Shown here one piece after another: positions 8,062 to 17,566 of a DNA stretch of 64,000 nt; within the stretch, counting starts at the first letter, position 1; the number at the start of each line of letters is the position of its first letter. Origin of the DNA: Chitinasiproducens palmae (GTDB lineage Bacteria; Pseudomonadota; Gammaproteobacteria; Burkholderiales; Burkholderiaceae); the NCBI RefSeq assembly GCF_900095735.1, contig NZ_FNLO01000001.1, forward strand, positions 666,634 through 730,633. Direction: 5' to 3'. A program made the translations under genes and the position numbers. The notes beneath the pieces are model-generated. The model was not told the origin of the DNA. It worked only from the letters and a program-made list of their open reading frames with translations, and searched no databases.

Positions 8062-8940
8062 ATGAAGAAAAAGTGGCTCGCCGGACTGCTCGTCGCTCTC
8101 TCTTTCAGCGCGCCCATCGCCGCGCGCGCCGATACGGTCAACGTGATGTACGCGGGGTCGCTTGTCCATCTGATGGAACAACGGATCGGCCCGGCGTTCG
8201 AGAAGGCGACCGGCACCACCTTTCGTGGCTACGCAGGCGGCTCGAATAAGCTTGCCAACGAGATCAAGGGCAAGCTGCGTCGTGCCGACGTCTTTATCAG
8301 CGCCAACCCGGCGGTGAACAAGACGTTGATGGGCGAGTCGAACGGCGACTGGGTGGGCTGGTATGCGAATTTTGCCGAATCGCCGCTGCTGATCGGCTAC
8401 AACCCGCGCAGCCGCTTCGCGAAGACGCTGCAGACGGAACGATGGGACCGCGCGCTGACCACGCCGGGTATCCGCATCGGCCGTACCGATCCGAAGCTCG
8501 ATCCGAAGGGCGCTTATACGATGCAGTTGCTCGAAGAGGCGGAGCGCGTGTATCAGGCGCCGGGCTTGTCGCAGCGTATGCTGGGCGCCCCCGACAACCC
8601 GCAGCAGGTCCTTCCGGAAGAAACGCTGGTCGGCCGCTTGCAGTCGGGCCAGCTGGACGCCGGCTTCTTCTACTCGACCGAGACGAGCGACCTCAACATC
8701 CCGGCGATTCGCTTGCCGGCGGATTTCGACATCAAGGCGCGATATACGGTCACCGTTGTCAACCGGGCACCCAATGCCGAAGGCGCGGCGCGTTTCGTCA
8801 ACTTCCTGCTGAGCGATGCGGGCCGCAAGCTGCTGCGTGATTCTGGCGTCGATGTACTGCCGACGCCCGTGGTGACAGGCGACGCCGGCGCGGTGCCGCC
8901 AGCCTTGCAAGTGGCCTTGCCCGCACCGCGCGCGCAGTAA
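8062..8940 (+). CDS. Molybdate/tungstate-type ABC transporter periplasmic binding protein
   Basis: 292 residues with a cleavable signal peptide (MKKKWLAGLLVALSFSAPIAARA). The mature protein begins with the oxyanion-binding pattern VMYAGSLVHLMEQ followed by GYAGGSNKLANEIKGKLRRADVFISA, as in the ModA/WtpA group of molybdate and tungstate binders. AAGGAG sits 9 nt before the ATG at 8062. The upstream Mo-box and the permease-ATPase gene one base after its stop complete a Mo/W import operon. It resembles the WtpA branch more than classical ModA, so tungstate preference is possible. Confidence 0.85.
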   Translation: MKKKWLAGLLVALSFSAPIAARADTVNVMYAGSLVHLMEQRIGPAFEKATGTTFRGYAGGSNKLANEIKGKLRRADVFISANPAVNKTLMGESNGDWVGWYANFAESPLLIGYNPRSRFAKTLQTERWDRALTTPGIRIGRTDPKLDPKGAYTMQLLEEAERVYQAPGLSQRMLGAPDNPQQVLPEETLVGRLQSGQLDAGFFYSTETSDLNIPAIRLPADFDIKARYTVTVVNRAPNAEGAARFVNFLLSDAGRKLLRDSGVDVLPTPVVTGDAGAVPPALQVALPAPRAQ

Positions 8941-8941
8941 G

Positions 8942-11185
8942 GTGCCGACACGGCCTGGCCTGCCGCGGGCGCTGCGTGCGCTCGCGGTGCTGCTCGCGGC
9001 CTACCTGCTTGCGCCGTTGCTTGCCGCATTGCCGGCACTCGGCTCCGCGGACTGGCATGTGCTGAGCGATCGCGCGCTCTGGCAAGCGGCGCTCGTCTCG
9101 TTCGGCGGTGCCACCCTCGCCACCGTTCTGATCGCACTGGGCGGCGTGCCGCTCGGCTACTACCTGGCGCGCCACACCGGTGCACTGGCCCGCACGCTCG
9201 CTTTCATCGTGCAGGCGCCGCTTGCGCTGCCGCCGCTCGTTTCCGGCGTGTTGCTGCTCTTTCTGATCGGACCGTACGCCCCATTGGGTACCTTGTTCAG
9301 CGATGCCGGGCTGCAATTGACCGACGCGTTCGCAGGCGTAGTGCTCGCGCAGGTCTTCGTCGCCGCGCCGTTCGCGGTCATCGCCGCCCGCTCCGCGTTC
9401 GCCGCCCTCGACCCCGGCCTTGAGGAAGTTGCAGCGACGCTCGGCCTGCGTCCGGCGCAACGTTTCATGAAAGTTGCGCTGCCGCTGGCGGCGCGCGGCA
9501 TTGCCGCAGGGCTGCTGCTCGCCTGGCTCCGAGCGATCGGAGAATTCGGCGCGACCGTGATGGTCGCCTACCATCCGTACTCGTTGCCGGTCTTCACCTT
9601 CGTGAGCTTTGGCAGTCAGGGGCTCGACGCGATGCTGCCGGTGCTGTTGCCGACCCTGCTCGCCACGCTTGCGGTCGTCGCGCTGGCGGCAGGCGTGCAG
9701 AGCGCCAATCTGCGGCGCAGCGGCCGGGGCGCCCGCCTAGCGCGACAGCGACTCATGGACGCCGAGATCGACGCCGAGGTGGACGCTGCGCCGCTCGCCG
9801 ATCCGCCCTCGAACAAGGGCGCCGCCACGGACGCGGACGCGCAACTCACGCCGGCGTCGCCTAACAGCGACGCCGGCGCGGCCGCGCCCGACCATCGCGC
9901 GGCGAGCTTGCAACTACGGCTGCGCCACCGCTACCCGGGCTTCGCGCTCGACGTCTCGATCACCAGCAACGCGCGCCGCCTCGCCATCGTTGGCCCGTCC
10001 GGGTGCGGCAAGTCGCTGAGCCTGAAGCTGGTGGCCGGCGTGGCGCCCCAGCGAGCAGATCGGCGTGCCCTGCGGCGTGCACATCGGCGCCGACGCACCG
10101 CCGATGTGGATGCGGCCAACCTGATCCGCATCGACGGCGTCGCACTGGAACAGGTGAATGCGGAAGCCCGCCGCATCGCCTACGTGCCGCAGAACTACGC
10201 GCTCTTTCCCCATCTGTCGCTTGCCGAGCAGTGCCTGCTGGCACCCGACGCGGATGCGGGCAAGGTGGCGCGCTGGGCCAAGGCGCTCGGGCTTGACACG
10301 CTTCTGGAGCGTCGGCCGGCGGCGCTCTCGCTCGGGCAGCAACAGCGAGCGGCATTGGTACGGGCGCTGGCGCGGCCGAGCCGATTGATTCTTCTCGACG
10401 AACCGTGCTCGGCCTTGGACACGCCGCTGCGCAGCCAACTGCGCCGCGCGTTGCGTGAACTGCAAACGCGCATCGACGCGACCACGATCGTGGTTAGTCA
10501 CGATCCGCAGGACGCGTTGGAACTCGCAGACGAGATTGTCGTGATGGATGCGGGCCGCGTCCTGCAGCAGGGTCGCACAGCCGATGTCCTGCGCCGGCCG
10601 GCGACCTTGTCGGTCGCCCGCCTGCTCGACGTTCGCAATGTGCTGCCGGTCCGTCGCACCGCCGACGGCGCCATCGCATGGGGAAATCAGTCGGACGGCC
10701 ACGTCGCGCTGCGCATGCCGACGGATCGCATGCTGCCTGGCGCCACCGCGCCCGCCGAACAGGCCGAGCAGGCCGATTGCCTGCTGCGCATTCCGACCGA
10801 TGCGGTGCATGTGGTGGCGATTGCCACGCCGGAACCGCGCTCGCTTCGCACCGATACGTCGCCCGCCGCATCCGACGGCCCGACCGAAGTGGCGCCGCAA
10901 GCGCATGCCCACCTCTCTGCGCTCGTCGAATCGGTTTACCCAACCGCCGACGGTCAGTGGCTGCGCTGCGCCGTGGGCGATCGCACGCTCGAGTGTGCCT
11001 ACCGCGGCACGTCCACGGTCGCGGCTGGCGCGCGCCTCACCTTGGCGATCGACGTGGCGCGCCTCGATTGCTGGCCTGCCGCGCATGAAGCGGCGACCGC
11101 CGGCGCAACGCCGGCGCAGGTAGCCAACCCCGCCGCACTCGCTACGCCCGCCGCGCCGCCGGCACGCGCGCGCGCGCCCACGTAA
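8942..11185 (+). CDS. Molybdate/tungstate ABC transporter permease-ATPase fusion
   Basis: Single 747-residue polypeptide joining membrane and ATPase subunits. Residues 1-255 are a ModB-type permease with about six helices and the EAA-like loop LEEVAATLGLRPAQRFMKVALPLAARGI. A charged linker (about 256-325) leads to an ABC domain: Walker A GPSGCGKS at 351-358, Q-loop YVPQN, signature LSLGQ at 462-466 (Leu replaces Gly of LSGGQ), Walker B LILLDEP with D486-E487, and switch His in VVSHD. Between Walker A and Q-loop sits an Arg-rich insert (RRALRRAHRRRR) not usual in ModC. The last 120 residues look like a divergent TOBE/Mop ligand-sensing region. GTG start one base after the binding-protein stop. 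Confidence 0.87.
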   Translation: MPTRPGLPRALRALAVLLAAYLLAPLLAALPALGSADWHVLSDRALWQAALVSFGGATLATVLIALGGVPLGYYLARHTGALARTLAFIVQAPLALPPLVSGVLLLFLIGPYAPLGTLFSDAGLQLTDAFAGVVLAQVFVAAPFAVIAARSAFAALDPGLEEVAATLGLRPAQRFMKVALPLAARGIAAGLLLAWLRAIGEFGATVMVAYHPYSLPVFTFVSFGSQGLDAMLPVLLPTLLATLAVVALAAGVQSANLRRSGRGARLARQRLMDAEIDAEVDAAPLADPPSNKGAATDADAQLTPASPNSDAGAAAPDHRAASLQLRLRHRYPGFALDVSITSNARRLAIVGPSGCGKSLSLKLVAGVAPQRADRRALRRAHRRRRTADVDAANLIRIDGVALEQVNAEARRIAYVPQNYALFPHLSLAEQCLLAPDADAGKVARWAKALGLDTLLERRPAALSLGQQQRAALVRALARPSRLILLDEPCSALDTPLRSQLRRALRELQTRIDATTIVVSHDPQDALELADEIVVMDAGRVLQQGRTADVLRRPATLSVARLLDVRNVLPVRRTADGAIAWGNQSDGHVALRMPTDRMLPGATAPAEQAEQADCLLRIPTDAVHVVAIATPEPRSLRTDTSPAASDGPTEVAPQAHAHLSALVESVYPTADGQWLRCAVGDRTLECAYRGTSTVAAGARLTLAIDVARLDCWPAAHEAATAGATPAQVANPAALATPAAPPARARAPT

Positions 11186-11311
11186 TTCCCGCAAGCGTGT
11201 GGCCAAGCGTCGCGCCATGCGGATGCGCGGCATGGCATGGAATATGACGCGTCATCAAGCTGCCATACGCGTCCCCTAGGATCACGGCACCCACACACCG
11301 GACGATCCGAA

Positions 11312-13291
11312 ATGACTGTAGACAGCCTCGCTTCCCGCCGACGTATTCTCAAATTGCTGGCCGGCGGCCCGTTGCTGCCGCTGACCGGTTCGGCGCTCGC
11401 ACTCTCCGCCTGCGGCGGCGGCGGCGACGTCAACCGCACCGGTGCCGCCACACCGGCGAGCGGCGCGACGCCGGGCAGCGGCACGACGCCGACCACCGCG
11501 AAGTTCGTTTCCGCGGCGTTCGTCGGCATGGCCGCGCCGTCACTCGCCAACGCCGCGGAGATGGCGACGACGACGGTCAAGTCATCGCTGCGCCTCGCCT
11601 ACAGCGACGGCAGCAACGAGACCGTACAGCTCGGCTACCAGCCGTTCTTCATGACCGGCGACATGGTGTCGGACGGCAAGGGCGGCACGATCCTCGCCGG
11701 CGGCTATTACGATATCAACAACAAGCCGATCATCGACAATTCGGTCTCTGGCAAGTCGCGCCAATTCTTCTCCGACTGCCCGGACGGGACCTCGCTGCTG
11801 AGCCTCGACAATCCGTCGGTGACTGGCGTGAAAGGCAACGCCGTATTCGCGGTGGTGCAATTCGAGTACACCACGAAGGACCAGGCCGGCACCTCGACCT
11901 ACGGTCAGTTGCCCTCGCCGATCGCCGTCTTGACGTTGGACCAGGACCCGGCGACCGGGCACCTTTCGCTGGTCAAGTACCACAACGTCGACACGTCGTC
12001 GGCGAATGGCCTGTGGATCACCTGCGGTGCGAGCCTGTCGCCGTGGAACACGCATCTGTCGAGCGAGGAATACGAGCCGGATGCCACGGCGATTGCCACC
12101 AACACGCAGTTCCAGGCATTCAGCGAACGTCTGTACGGCGACGCCAGCAAGGCCAACCCCTACCATTACGGTCATCTCCCGGAAGTGACCGTGAACGCGG
12201 ACGGCACTGGCTCGATCGTCAAGCACTACTGCGTCGGCCGTATCTCGCACGAACTGGTGCAAGCGATGCCGGACAAGCGCACGCTGCTGATGGGCGACGA
12301 CGCGACCAACGGCGGCCTGTTCATGTTCGTGGCCGATCGTGAAGCGGACCTGTCCGCCGGCACGCTGTACGTCGCGAAGTGGCATCAGACATCCAGCACC
12401 GGCCCAGGCGCGGCGACGTTGACCTGGATCCGGCTGGGCCACGCCACCAGTGCCGAGATTGAAGCACTGGCCAACGCGAATACCGCGGCCGACATCTTCG
12501 AATGGTCGTCGACCGATCCGGGCGATGCCACTTTCACGCGCATCCCGTTCTCGGGCAAGACGCAGTGGGTGAAAATCAAGCCGGGCAAGGAACAGGCGAT
12601 GGCGTTTCTCGAAACTCACCGCTATGCCGCGCTCAAAGGCGGCAGCATGGGCTTCACCAAGCTGGAAGGCACGACCGTCAACACGAAAGACAAGATCTCG
12701 TACTCGGCCATGTCGTACATTCAAAGCTCGATGCTCGATGGCTCGGGCGACGTGAAGGTCGAGGGCCCGAAGGCGGGCGCGGTCTACGCGCTGAATCTGC
12801 GTGGTGGCCAGACCGATTCGAGCGGCACTGCGATCGACAGCGAATGGGTGCCGATCGACATGGCACCGCCGGCAGCGCTCGTCGGCGAAGACCTGGCGGC
12901 GGCGGACGCGCTGGGCAACCTTGCCAATCCGGACAAGATCGCCAACCCGGACAACCTGAAGTTTTCCGAGAAACTCCGCACCCTGTTCATCGGCGAGGAC
13001 AGCGGCATGCACGTCAACAACTTCCTGTGGGCGTACAACGTCGACCAGAAGACGCTGACGCGCGTGCTGTCGACGCCGTCCGGCGCCGAATCGACGGGTT
13101 TGCACGCAGTCGACGAGATCAACGGCTGGACCTACGTAATGAGCAACTTCCAGCACGCCGGCGATTGGGAAGCCGCGCTGCACGGCAAGGTTTCCCCGAC
13201 GCTCGACCCGCTGGTTCGGGCGAATTACCGCGACAAGTTCGGCGCATCGGTCGGCTACCTGACCATGGCGCAACTCGAACCGACCGCTTGA
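11312..13291 (+). CDS. PhoX-family (DUF839) alkaline phosphatase, Tat-exported
   Basis: 659 residues. The N-terminus SRRRILKLL is a twin-arginine motif, and the hydrophobic stretch ends in LSAC, a lipobox with Cys34, so a Tat-exported lipoprotein is possible. The body matches the PhoX/DUF839 family of calcium/iron-dependent beta-propeller phosphatases (EEYEPDATAIATNTQFQAF, YHYGHLPEVTVN, GRISHELVQAMPDKRTLLMGDD, GLFMFVADRE). Some members act as secreted phosphatases in phosphate starvation; substrate not provable here. ATG at 11312 chosen because the Tat signal begins there. A 13-bp-stem hairpin follows at 13397. I see no clear Pho box upstream. Confidence 0.85.
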   Translation: MTVDSLASRRRILKLLAGGPLLPLTGSALALSACGGGGDVNRTGAATPASGATPGSGTTPTTAKFVSAAFVGMAAPSLANAAEMATTTVKSSLRLAYSDGSNETVQLGYQPFFMTGDMVSDGKGGTILAGGYYDINNKPIIDNSVSGKSRQFFSDCPDGTSLLSLDNPSVTGVKGNAVFAVVQFEYTTKDQAGTSTYGQLPSPIAVLTLDQDPATGHLSLVKYHNVDTSSANGLWITCGASLSPWNTHLSSEEYEPDATAIATNTQFQAFSERLYGDASKANPYHYGHLPEVTVNADGTGSIVKHYCVGRISHELVQAMPDKRTLLMGDDATNGGLFMFVADREADLSAGTLYVAKWHQTSSTGPGAATLTWIRLGHATSAEIEALANANTAADIFEWSSTDPGDATFTRIPFSGKTQWVKIKPGKEQAMAFLETHRYAALKGGSMGFTKLEGTTVNTKDKISYSAMSYIQSSMLDGSGDVKVEGPKAGAVYALNLRGGQTDSSGTAIDSEWVPIDMAPPAALVGEDLAAADALGNLANPDKIANPDNLKFSEKLRTLFIGEDSGMHVNNFLWAYNVDQKTLTRVLSTPSGAESTGLHAVDEINGWTYVMSNFQHAGDWEAALHGKVSPTLDPLVRANYRDKFGASVGYLTMAQLEPTA

Positions 13292-13396
13292 GTGCACGCT
13301 GTTTGCGCCCGCTCGGCGCTCATTCGTCCCTGACTCGGCGCTGAGATGGCGCTGACTTCGCGCTGACTCGGCCAAGGTCGCGCCGGCTGTTCCCGC

Positions 13397-13432
13397 GCGC
13401 CGCGCATCGACAAGCGATGCGCGGCGCTTCTT
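13397..13432 (+). terminator. Hairpin terminator after the PhoX-family gene
   Basis: Perfect 13-bp stem GCGCCGCGCATCG / CGATGCGCGGCGC with a 5-nt loop (ACAAG), followed by a T-rich run TTCTTCATT. It lies 105 nt after the phosphatase stop and before the 42-residue gene. Confidence 0.75.
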
Positions 13433-13512
13433 CATTCGGTGCCACGGCGTCGGCACGGGCACGGGAATGCGGCTTGCTGCTGGTAAGACACGTCCAACCG
13501 AAGGAGGCAGCG

Positions 13513-13641
13513 ATGAGCCAATCGAAGTTGAACAACAACCAGCCGCAGAACCCGCACGAACAAAAGGGCCAGCCGCAGGGCCAACAGCAGCAGAATCAGC
13601 AGAAGCAGCCGATGCATCAGGGCGGACAACGCCAGCCATGA
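13513..13641 (+). CDS. Small Gln/Asn-rich hydrophilic protein (42 aa)
   Basis: 42 residues dominated by Gln, Asn, Pro and Lys (QPQGQQQQNQQKQ), with no hydrophobic core or membrane segment: intrinsically disordered. The reasons to call it a gene are AAGGAGG 6 nt before the ATG and its own strong terminator 30 nt after the stop; it is also isolated from the gene before by another terminator, so it is likely its own transcript. No known family is recognised. Similar small Gln-rich proteins occur in Burkholderiales, some stress-related, but I cannot assign a role. Confidence 0.7.
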   Translation: MSQSKLNNNQPQNPHEQKGQPQGQQQQNQQKQPMHQGGQRQP

Positions 13642-13670
13642 CGCCGATGCCCGCACGGGTATGACGCGAA

Positions 13671-13705
13671 AAGCCCACCGACACGCAAGCGCCGGTGGGC
13701 TTTTT
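13671..13705. terminator. Bidirectional terminator
   Basis: Perfect 10-bp stem AAGCCCACCG / CGGTGGGCTT with a 12-nt loop, followed by TTTTT on the plus strand and by a CTTTTCGC tract on the minus strand. It can end the 42-residue gene (plus) and the LysE gene (minus, stop at 13783). Confidence 0.87.
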
Positions 13706-13782
13706 CATTGCACAGCGCTGATGCCGAGGCGAGACGACGTGGTCCGTCAGTCCACCCCGAACCGGGTCGGCCCCAGCTCCGG

Positions 13783-14412
13783 CTAGGGCCGCCGCGCGAA
13801 AGCGAGCGCCGCGCCGAATACCATCATCAACACGCCGCTCGTGCGATTGAACCAAAGAAAGGCACGGCCGCCCCGCACTGCCTTGGCGATACGCAACCCG
13901 ACCACGGCATAGATCGCGATCGCAAATACCTCCAGCACCAGGAAGGTCATGCCGACGATGGTATAGCTGAGCGCGTAATGGTTCGGATCCACGAACTGCG
14001 GCAGGAACGCGGTGAAAATCAGGATGGCCTTCGGATTGCCGATGGCGACCAGGCCCTCCTGCCGTGCAAGGCGTCCGAGACTGGCGGGCGGTGCGGCCTG
14101 CTGCGCGGACGCCGCGGCGGCCGCCGCCGGGGCGCCACGCCACAGCTTGATGCCGATGAAGACCAGATATGCGGCGCCGATCCACTTCACCAGCGCGAAC
14201 AACGTCTCGGAACCTGCCAACAGCGCGCCGAGGCCCAGCCCCGCGACCACGATCATCGCCGCGAATGCCAGCAACCGCCCGCTGGCGGCGAGAACCGCAA
14301 CCGTCACGCCATTACGCACACTGTTGCCGATGGCCAGCGCATTGTTCGGCCCGAACACCATATTCAGCGCGAAGCAGGCGGGCAAGAAAAGAAGATAGTC
14401 GTGGAGGGACAT
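13783..14412 (-). CDS. LysE/RhtB family amino acid exporter
   Basis: 209 residues, about six membrane helices, with the family features: N-terminal FALNMVFGPNNALAIGNSVRNG (the GPxN helix), KWIGAAYLVFIGIKLWR, and GNPKAILIFTAFLPQFVDP in the middle. Members export basic amino acids, threonine, homoserine lactones or related compounds; substrate cannot be read from the sequence. Transcribed alone toward the bidirectional terminator at 13671. Start is the ATG at 14412; no strong ribosome site seen. Confidence 0.88.
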   Translation of the reverse strand: MSLHDYLLFLPACFALNMVFGPNNALAIGNSVRNGVTVAVLAASGRLLAFAAMIVVAGLGLGALLAGSETLFALVKWIGAAYLVFIGIKLWRGAPAAAAAASAQQAAPPASLGRLARQEGLVAIGNPKAILIFTAFLPQFVDPNHYALSYTIVGMTFLVLEVFAIAIYAVVGLRIAKAVRGGRAFLWFNRTSGVLMMVFGAALAFARRP

Positions 14413-14761
14413 GTCAAACCATCGATGGCATCACAGCGCGTGCGCCACCCAGGATTGGCTAGCGCGGGCTGGCTGGCCGATGCCGCATCTTAGCGCAACG
14501 CGTCGGGCGCGCACAGCGCCGAAACAGGCGCGGTTACAACCGGAGTGGCGCGGACCCGCCCCGGCCAGCATCGGCTCGCCTTCGGGCTCGGTCCCAGCCT
14601 GGAGCGGACCGTGGTTCGTCACCGCATCGACCCGGTGCGCGCGCGTTGCGCCTGCCCGGTAACGGCAAGGCGCGCGCGCCGACAGCGTGTGCCAGCGTGC
14701 GCGGTGGCAGGCACGACCGGCGTCGCCCGGCCTCGCTCCGCTGGCAAAGCCGCGTGCAATC
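14413..14761. other. Intergenic region with a weak hairpin
   Basis: About 350 bp between the lysE-type gene start and the kgtP stop (both minus). It holds a GC-rich hairpin at about 14648-14673 (GCGCCTGCC against GGCA-GGCGC with one bulged A), without a T-run, possibly a weak kgtP terminator. No protein-like frame seen. Confidence 0.4.
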
Positions 14762-16093
14762 TCAACGCTCGCTGTTCAGATAACTCTTCTTCTTGAGGTC
14801 GCCCATGAACAGGCACACGACGAAGGCGAGCACCATCAAGGCAGTCACGTACCAGTAGAAACTGTTCTCGGAGCCGGCTTGCTTGAACCAAAGTGCCACG
14901 TACTCGGCGGAACCGCCGAACACCGCATTGGCGACGGCATAGGACAGACCAACGCCCAGCGCGCGCACCTCGGGCGGGAACATCTCCGCCTTGATCAAAC
15001 CGCTGATCGACGTATAAAGACTCACGATGGCCTGCCCGGCAATGATCAGCATGAATGCGATGACCGGGCTGGTCACGGTCTTCAGCGCCAGCAGGATCGG
15101 GAACGTGAACAATGCGCCGAGCGCGCCGAACAACAGCATGTTCGCGCGCCGTCCGATGCGGTCCGACAGGGCGCCGAACAACGGCTGCATCAGCATGTAG
15201 ACCAGCAACGAAGCCGTCATCACGCCGCTTGCTGTCTTCGCATTCATGCCCGCCGTGTTCACCAGATACTTCTGCATATAGGTGGTGAACGTGTAGAAGA
15301 TCAGCGAGCCGCCGGCGGTAAAGCCCAGCACGGTGAAGAATGGCCGCTTGTGATCGCGGAACAGCGCGAGGATCGAACCGGCCTCCTTGCGTTGACGCGT
15401 CGTGGCGTCGGCCGTTTCAGTCAACGAGCGACGCAGGAACAGGGAGATCACCGCGGCAATCGCACCGACGACGAACGGAATGCGCCAGCCCCAGGCGCGA
15501 AGTTGCGCGTCGTCGAGCGCAAACTGCAGAATGACGATCACCAGCACCGCCAGCAATTGCCCACCGATCAGCGTCACGTACTGGAAGGACGCGAGAAAGC
15601 CGCGTTCGCCCCGCATCGCGACTTCACTCATGTAGGTCGCGCTGGTGCCATACTCGCCGCCCACCGACAGCCCCTGAAACAGTCGCGCGAGCAGCAGCAG
15701 AACGGGGGCAGCGGTACCGATCGTCGCGTAGGTCGGCAGGCACGCAATCAGCAGCGAGCCGGCACACATCATCATCACGGAGATCAGCATCGCAGTGCGC
15801 CGGCCCTGCTTGTCGGCGATACGGCCAAACATCCAGCCGCCGATCGGCCGCATCAGGAAGCCGGCCGCGAACACCCCCGCCGTATTGAGCAACTGGGTCG
15901 TCGGATTTCCCGACGGGAAGAAGGCCTTGGCGAAGTACAGCGCTGTGAAGGCGTAGACGTAGAAATCAAACCACTCGACGAGATTGCCGGAGGACGCGCC
16001 GACAATCGCGAATATTCGCGAGCGGCGCTCTTCGGGCGTGTAGTGGTTGTCGTGCGCCGACGCGTCTTGCGGTAGGTTGTCTTGCGTTGCCAT
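14762..16093 (-). CDS. kgtP: Alpha-ketoglutarate permease KgtP (MHS family)
   Basis: Proton-coupled dicarboxylate symporter of the inner membrane; 443 residues and 12 helices. Similarity to E. coli KgtP runs over the whole length, with long identical blocks: [82 protein letters not shown] and [21 protein letters not shown]-like sequence near the C-terminus. It should import 2-oxoglutarate as a carbon source. Monocistronic as far as can be seen; the 597-bp region upstream would hold its promoter. Confidence 0.93.
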   Translation of the reverse strand: MATQDNLPQDASAHDNHYTPEERRSRIFAIVGASSGNLVEWFDFYVYAFTALYFAKAFFPSGNPTTQLLNTAGVFAAGFLMRPIGGWMFGRIADKQGRRTAMLISVMMMCAGSLLIACLPTYATIGTAAPVLLLLARLFQGLSVGGEYGTSATYMSEVAMRGERGFLASFQYVTLIGGQLLAVLVIVILQFALDDAQLRAWGWRIPFVVGAIAAVISLFLRRSLTETADATTRQRKEAGSILALFRDHKRPFFTVLGFTAGGSLIFYTFTTYMQKYLVNTAGMNAKTASGVMTASLLVYMLMQPLFGALSDRIGRRANMLLFGALGALFTFPILLALKTVTSPVIAFMLIIAGQAIVSLYTSISGLIKAEMFPPEVRALGVGLSYAVANAVFGGSAEYVALWFKQAGSENSFYWYVTALMVLAFVVCLFMGDLKKKSYLNSER

Positions 16094-16690
16094 GTCTCAG
16101 TGTTTTGGTTGTGAACGCGGAGCACCGGCCATCGCGAGCCGGGCGGAAACTGTCTGGCAGCCATCGCGCGTGGCGCCGTCGACGGCTGCCACGATCCCAA
16201 GTGCACGCTGAGTGCGTGACCGACACGCACGACCGCCATGGCGCTACCGCGCGTCCGAGCATGCGTTCGCCTGATCCGACACGACTGCGCCGCGAGACTT
16301 GTGGACCGCGACGCGACACAGTGTAGGGGCATTCGCGCCCGGCCGAAAGTCAGAGTGACGCCAGGTGCGCCACCGCACGCGCTCGTCGCACACTCTGCCC
16401 GCTGATGCGCTCCGCCGGACACTGCGATCCTGCCCGAGGCCGTCGCCGCTGATTAGACTTGAACATGCGCCGTCCTGCCCCGTTCCCCGTGCAACGCGTC
16501 GGATGTCTCGACCTACCCGAAAAATTGGGCGCGCCGCCGTACCGCCCGCCGTCGCCGTCGCCGTCGCGTTCGCCTTCGCCGTCATGTCGACCATGGATTT
16601 CAGCGTCCAATTTTCTTCCATTCGGCTGGCGATCGAGCGCTCGCCGGGGCGCGACAGGCGCATCGCCCGCGACGCGCGGCCGCGTGACGC
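16094..16690. other. Intergenic region with hexamer repeat; no gene seen
   Basis: About 600 bp upstream of kgtP and downstream of the zinc metallopeptidase gene (both minus). Contains a GCCGTC hexamer repeat at 16548-16566 that degenerates to about 16583. Several open frames cross it on both strands, but their composition (Arg/Pro-rich, no family motif) is that of chance frames in GC-rich DNA. Promoter elements for kgtP were not identified. Confidence 0.4.
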
Positions 16691-17566
16691 TCAGAGCGTC
16701 TCGGCGCCGAACGTATTGCACTGGCGCGCGTCCGCCGTGCTCAAACCACGCTGCAGCCACCGCTGCCGTTGCTCGCTGGAGCCATGCGTGAAGGATTCGG
16801 GCACCACCCGCCCCTGCGACTGTCGTTGCAACCGATCGTCGCCAATCGCCGCCGCAGCCTGCAGACCATTCTCGAAATCGCCCGGCTCGATCAACTGCTG
16901 ATTGTTGCGCTGCGCGGTCGCCGCCCAGACCCCGGCAAAGCAATCCGCCTGCAGTTCGACACGCACCGACAGCGCATTGGCATCGGCGCGCGACAGACGC
17001 TGGCGCAGCCGGTCGACCTGATCGGAGATGCCGAGCACTTTCTGGACATGGTGCCCAACCTCGTGGGCGATCACGTAGGCTTGCGCAAAGTCGCCTGCAA
17101 CGCCGAAACGTTGTCGCATCTCCTGGTAAAACGACAGGTCGATGTAGACCTTCTGATCCGCAGGGCAATAGAACGGACCCATCGCCGCCTGGCCGTAGCC
17201 GCAGCCGGTTTGCGTACCGCCGCTGAACAGTACCAGCGTGGGCGCCGGATAGTCGCGATTGAACTGCGTGCGCATGATCTGCGTCCACGTGCGCTCGGTG
17301 TTGCCGAGCACGCGTCGAACAAACACGGTCATTTCATCGTTTGCCGGCGCGTTCTGCGGCGCGGCGCGCTGCTGCGAAACACTCGACGGGTTCGACTGGC
17401 TCGCCCCGTTGAGGATCACGGACGGATCGACTCCAAAGAAGTACGCGGCCACGAAGGCGATCACCACCGTACCGATGCCGATCGAGCGTCCGCCAATTGG
17501 GAAGCCGCCACCGCCACCGCGCCGATCCTCGACGCGGTTGCTTTCCGATTCGTTATCAAGACGCAC
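16691..17566 (-). CDS. Neutral zinc metallopeptidase, YpfJ family
   Basis: 291 residues. Short charged N-terminus ending in SNRVEDRRG, a Gly-rich hinge, one membrane helix (about 30-46), then the peptidase domain with HEVGH at 168-172 and CGYGQAAMGPFYCPADQKVYIDLSF, diagnostic for the YpfJ family; the downstream VELQADCFAGVWA carries the third zinc ligand region. Function in the cell is poorly known; it should sit in the membrane with the catalytic part outside. The start is a GTG at 17566 with GGGAG 7 nt upstream and the family N-terminus immediately after it; the frame is open further upstream without family similarity. Confidence 0.9.
   Translation of the reverse strand: MRLDNESESNRVEDRRGGGGGFPIGGRSIGIGTVVIAFVAAYFFGVDPSVILNGASQSNPSSVSQQRAAPQNAPANDEMTVFVRRVLGNTERTWTQIMRTQFNRDYPAPTLVLFSGGTQTGCGYGQAAMGPFYCPADQKVYIDLSFYQEMRQRFGVAGDFAQAYVIAHEVGHHVQKVLGISDQVDRLRQRLSRADANALSVRVELQADCFAGVWAATAQRNNQQLIEPGDFENGLQAAAAIGDDRLQRQSQGRVVPESFTHGSSEQRQRWLQRGLSTADARQCNTFGAETL

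Noticed and set aside
11582-14185. A very long open frame on the minus strand opposite the PhoX-family gene
   Set aside because: It is antisense to a gene with clear family motifs, is Arg/Ala/His-rich and matches nothing; such frames are common in GC-rich DNA.
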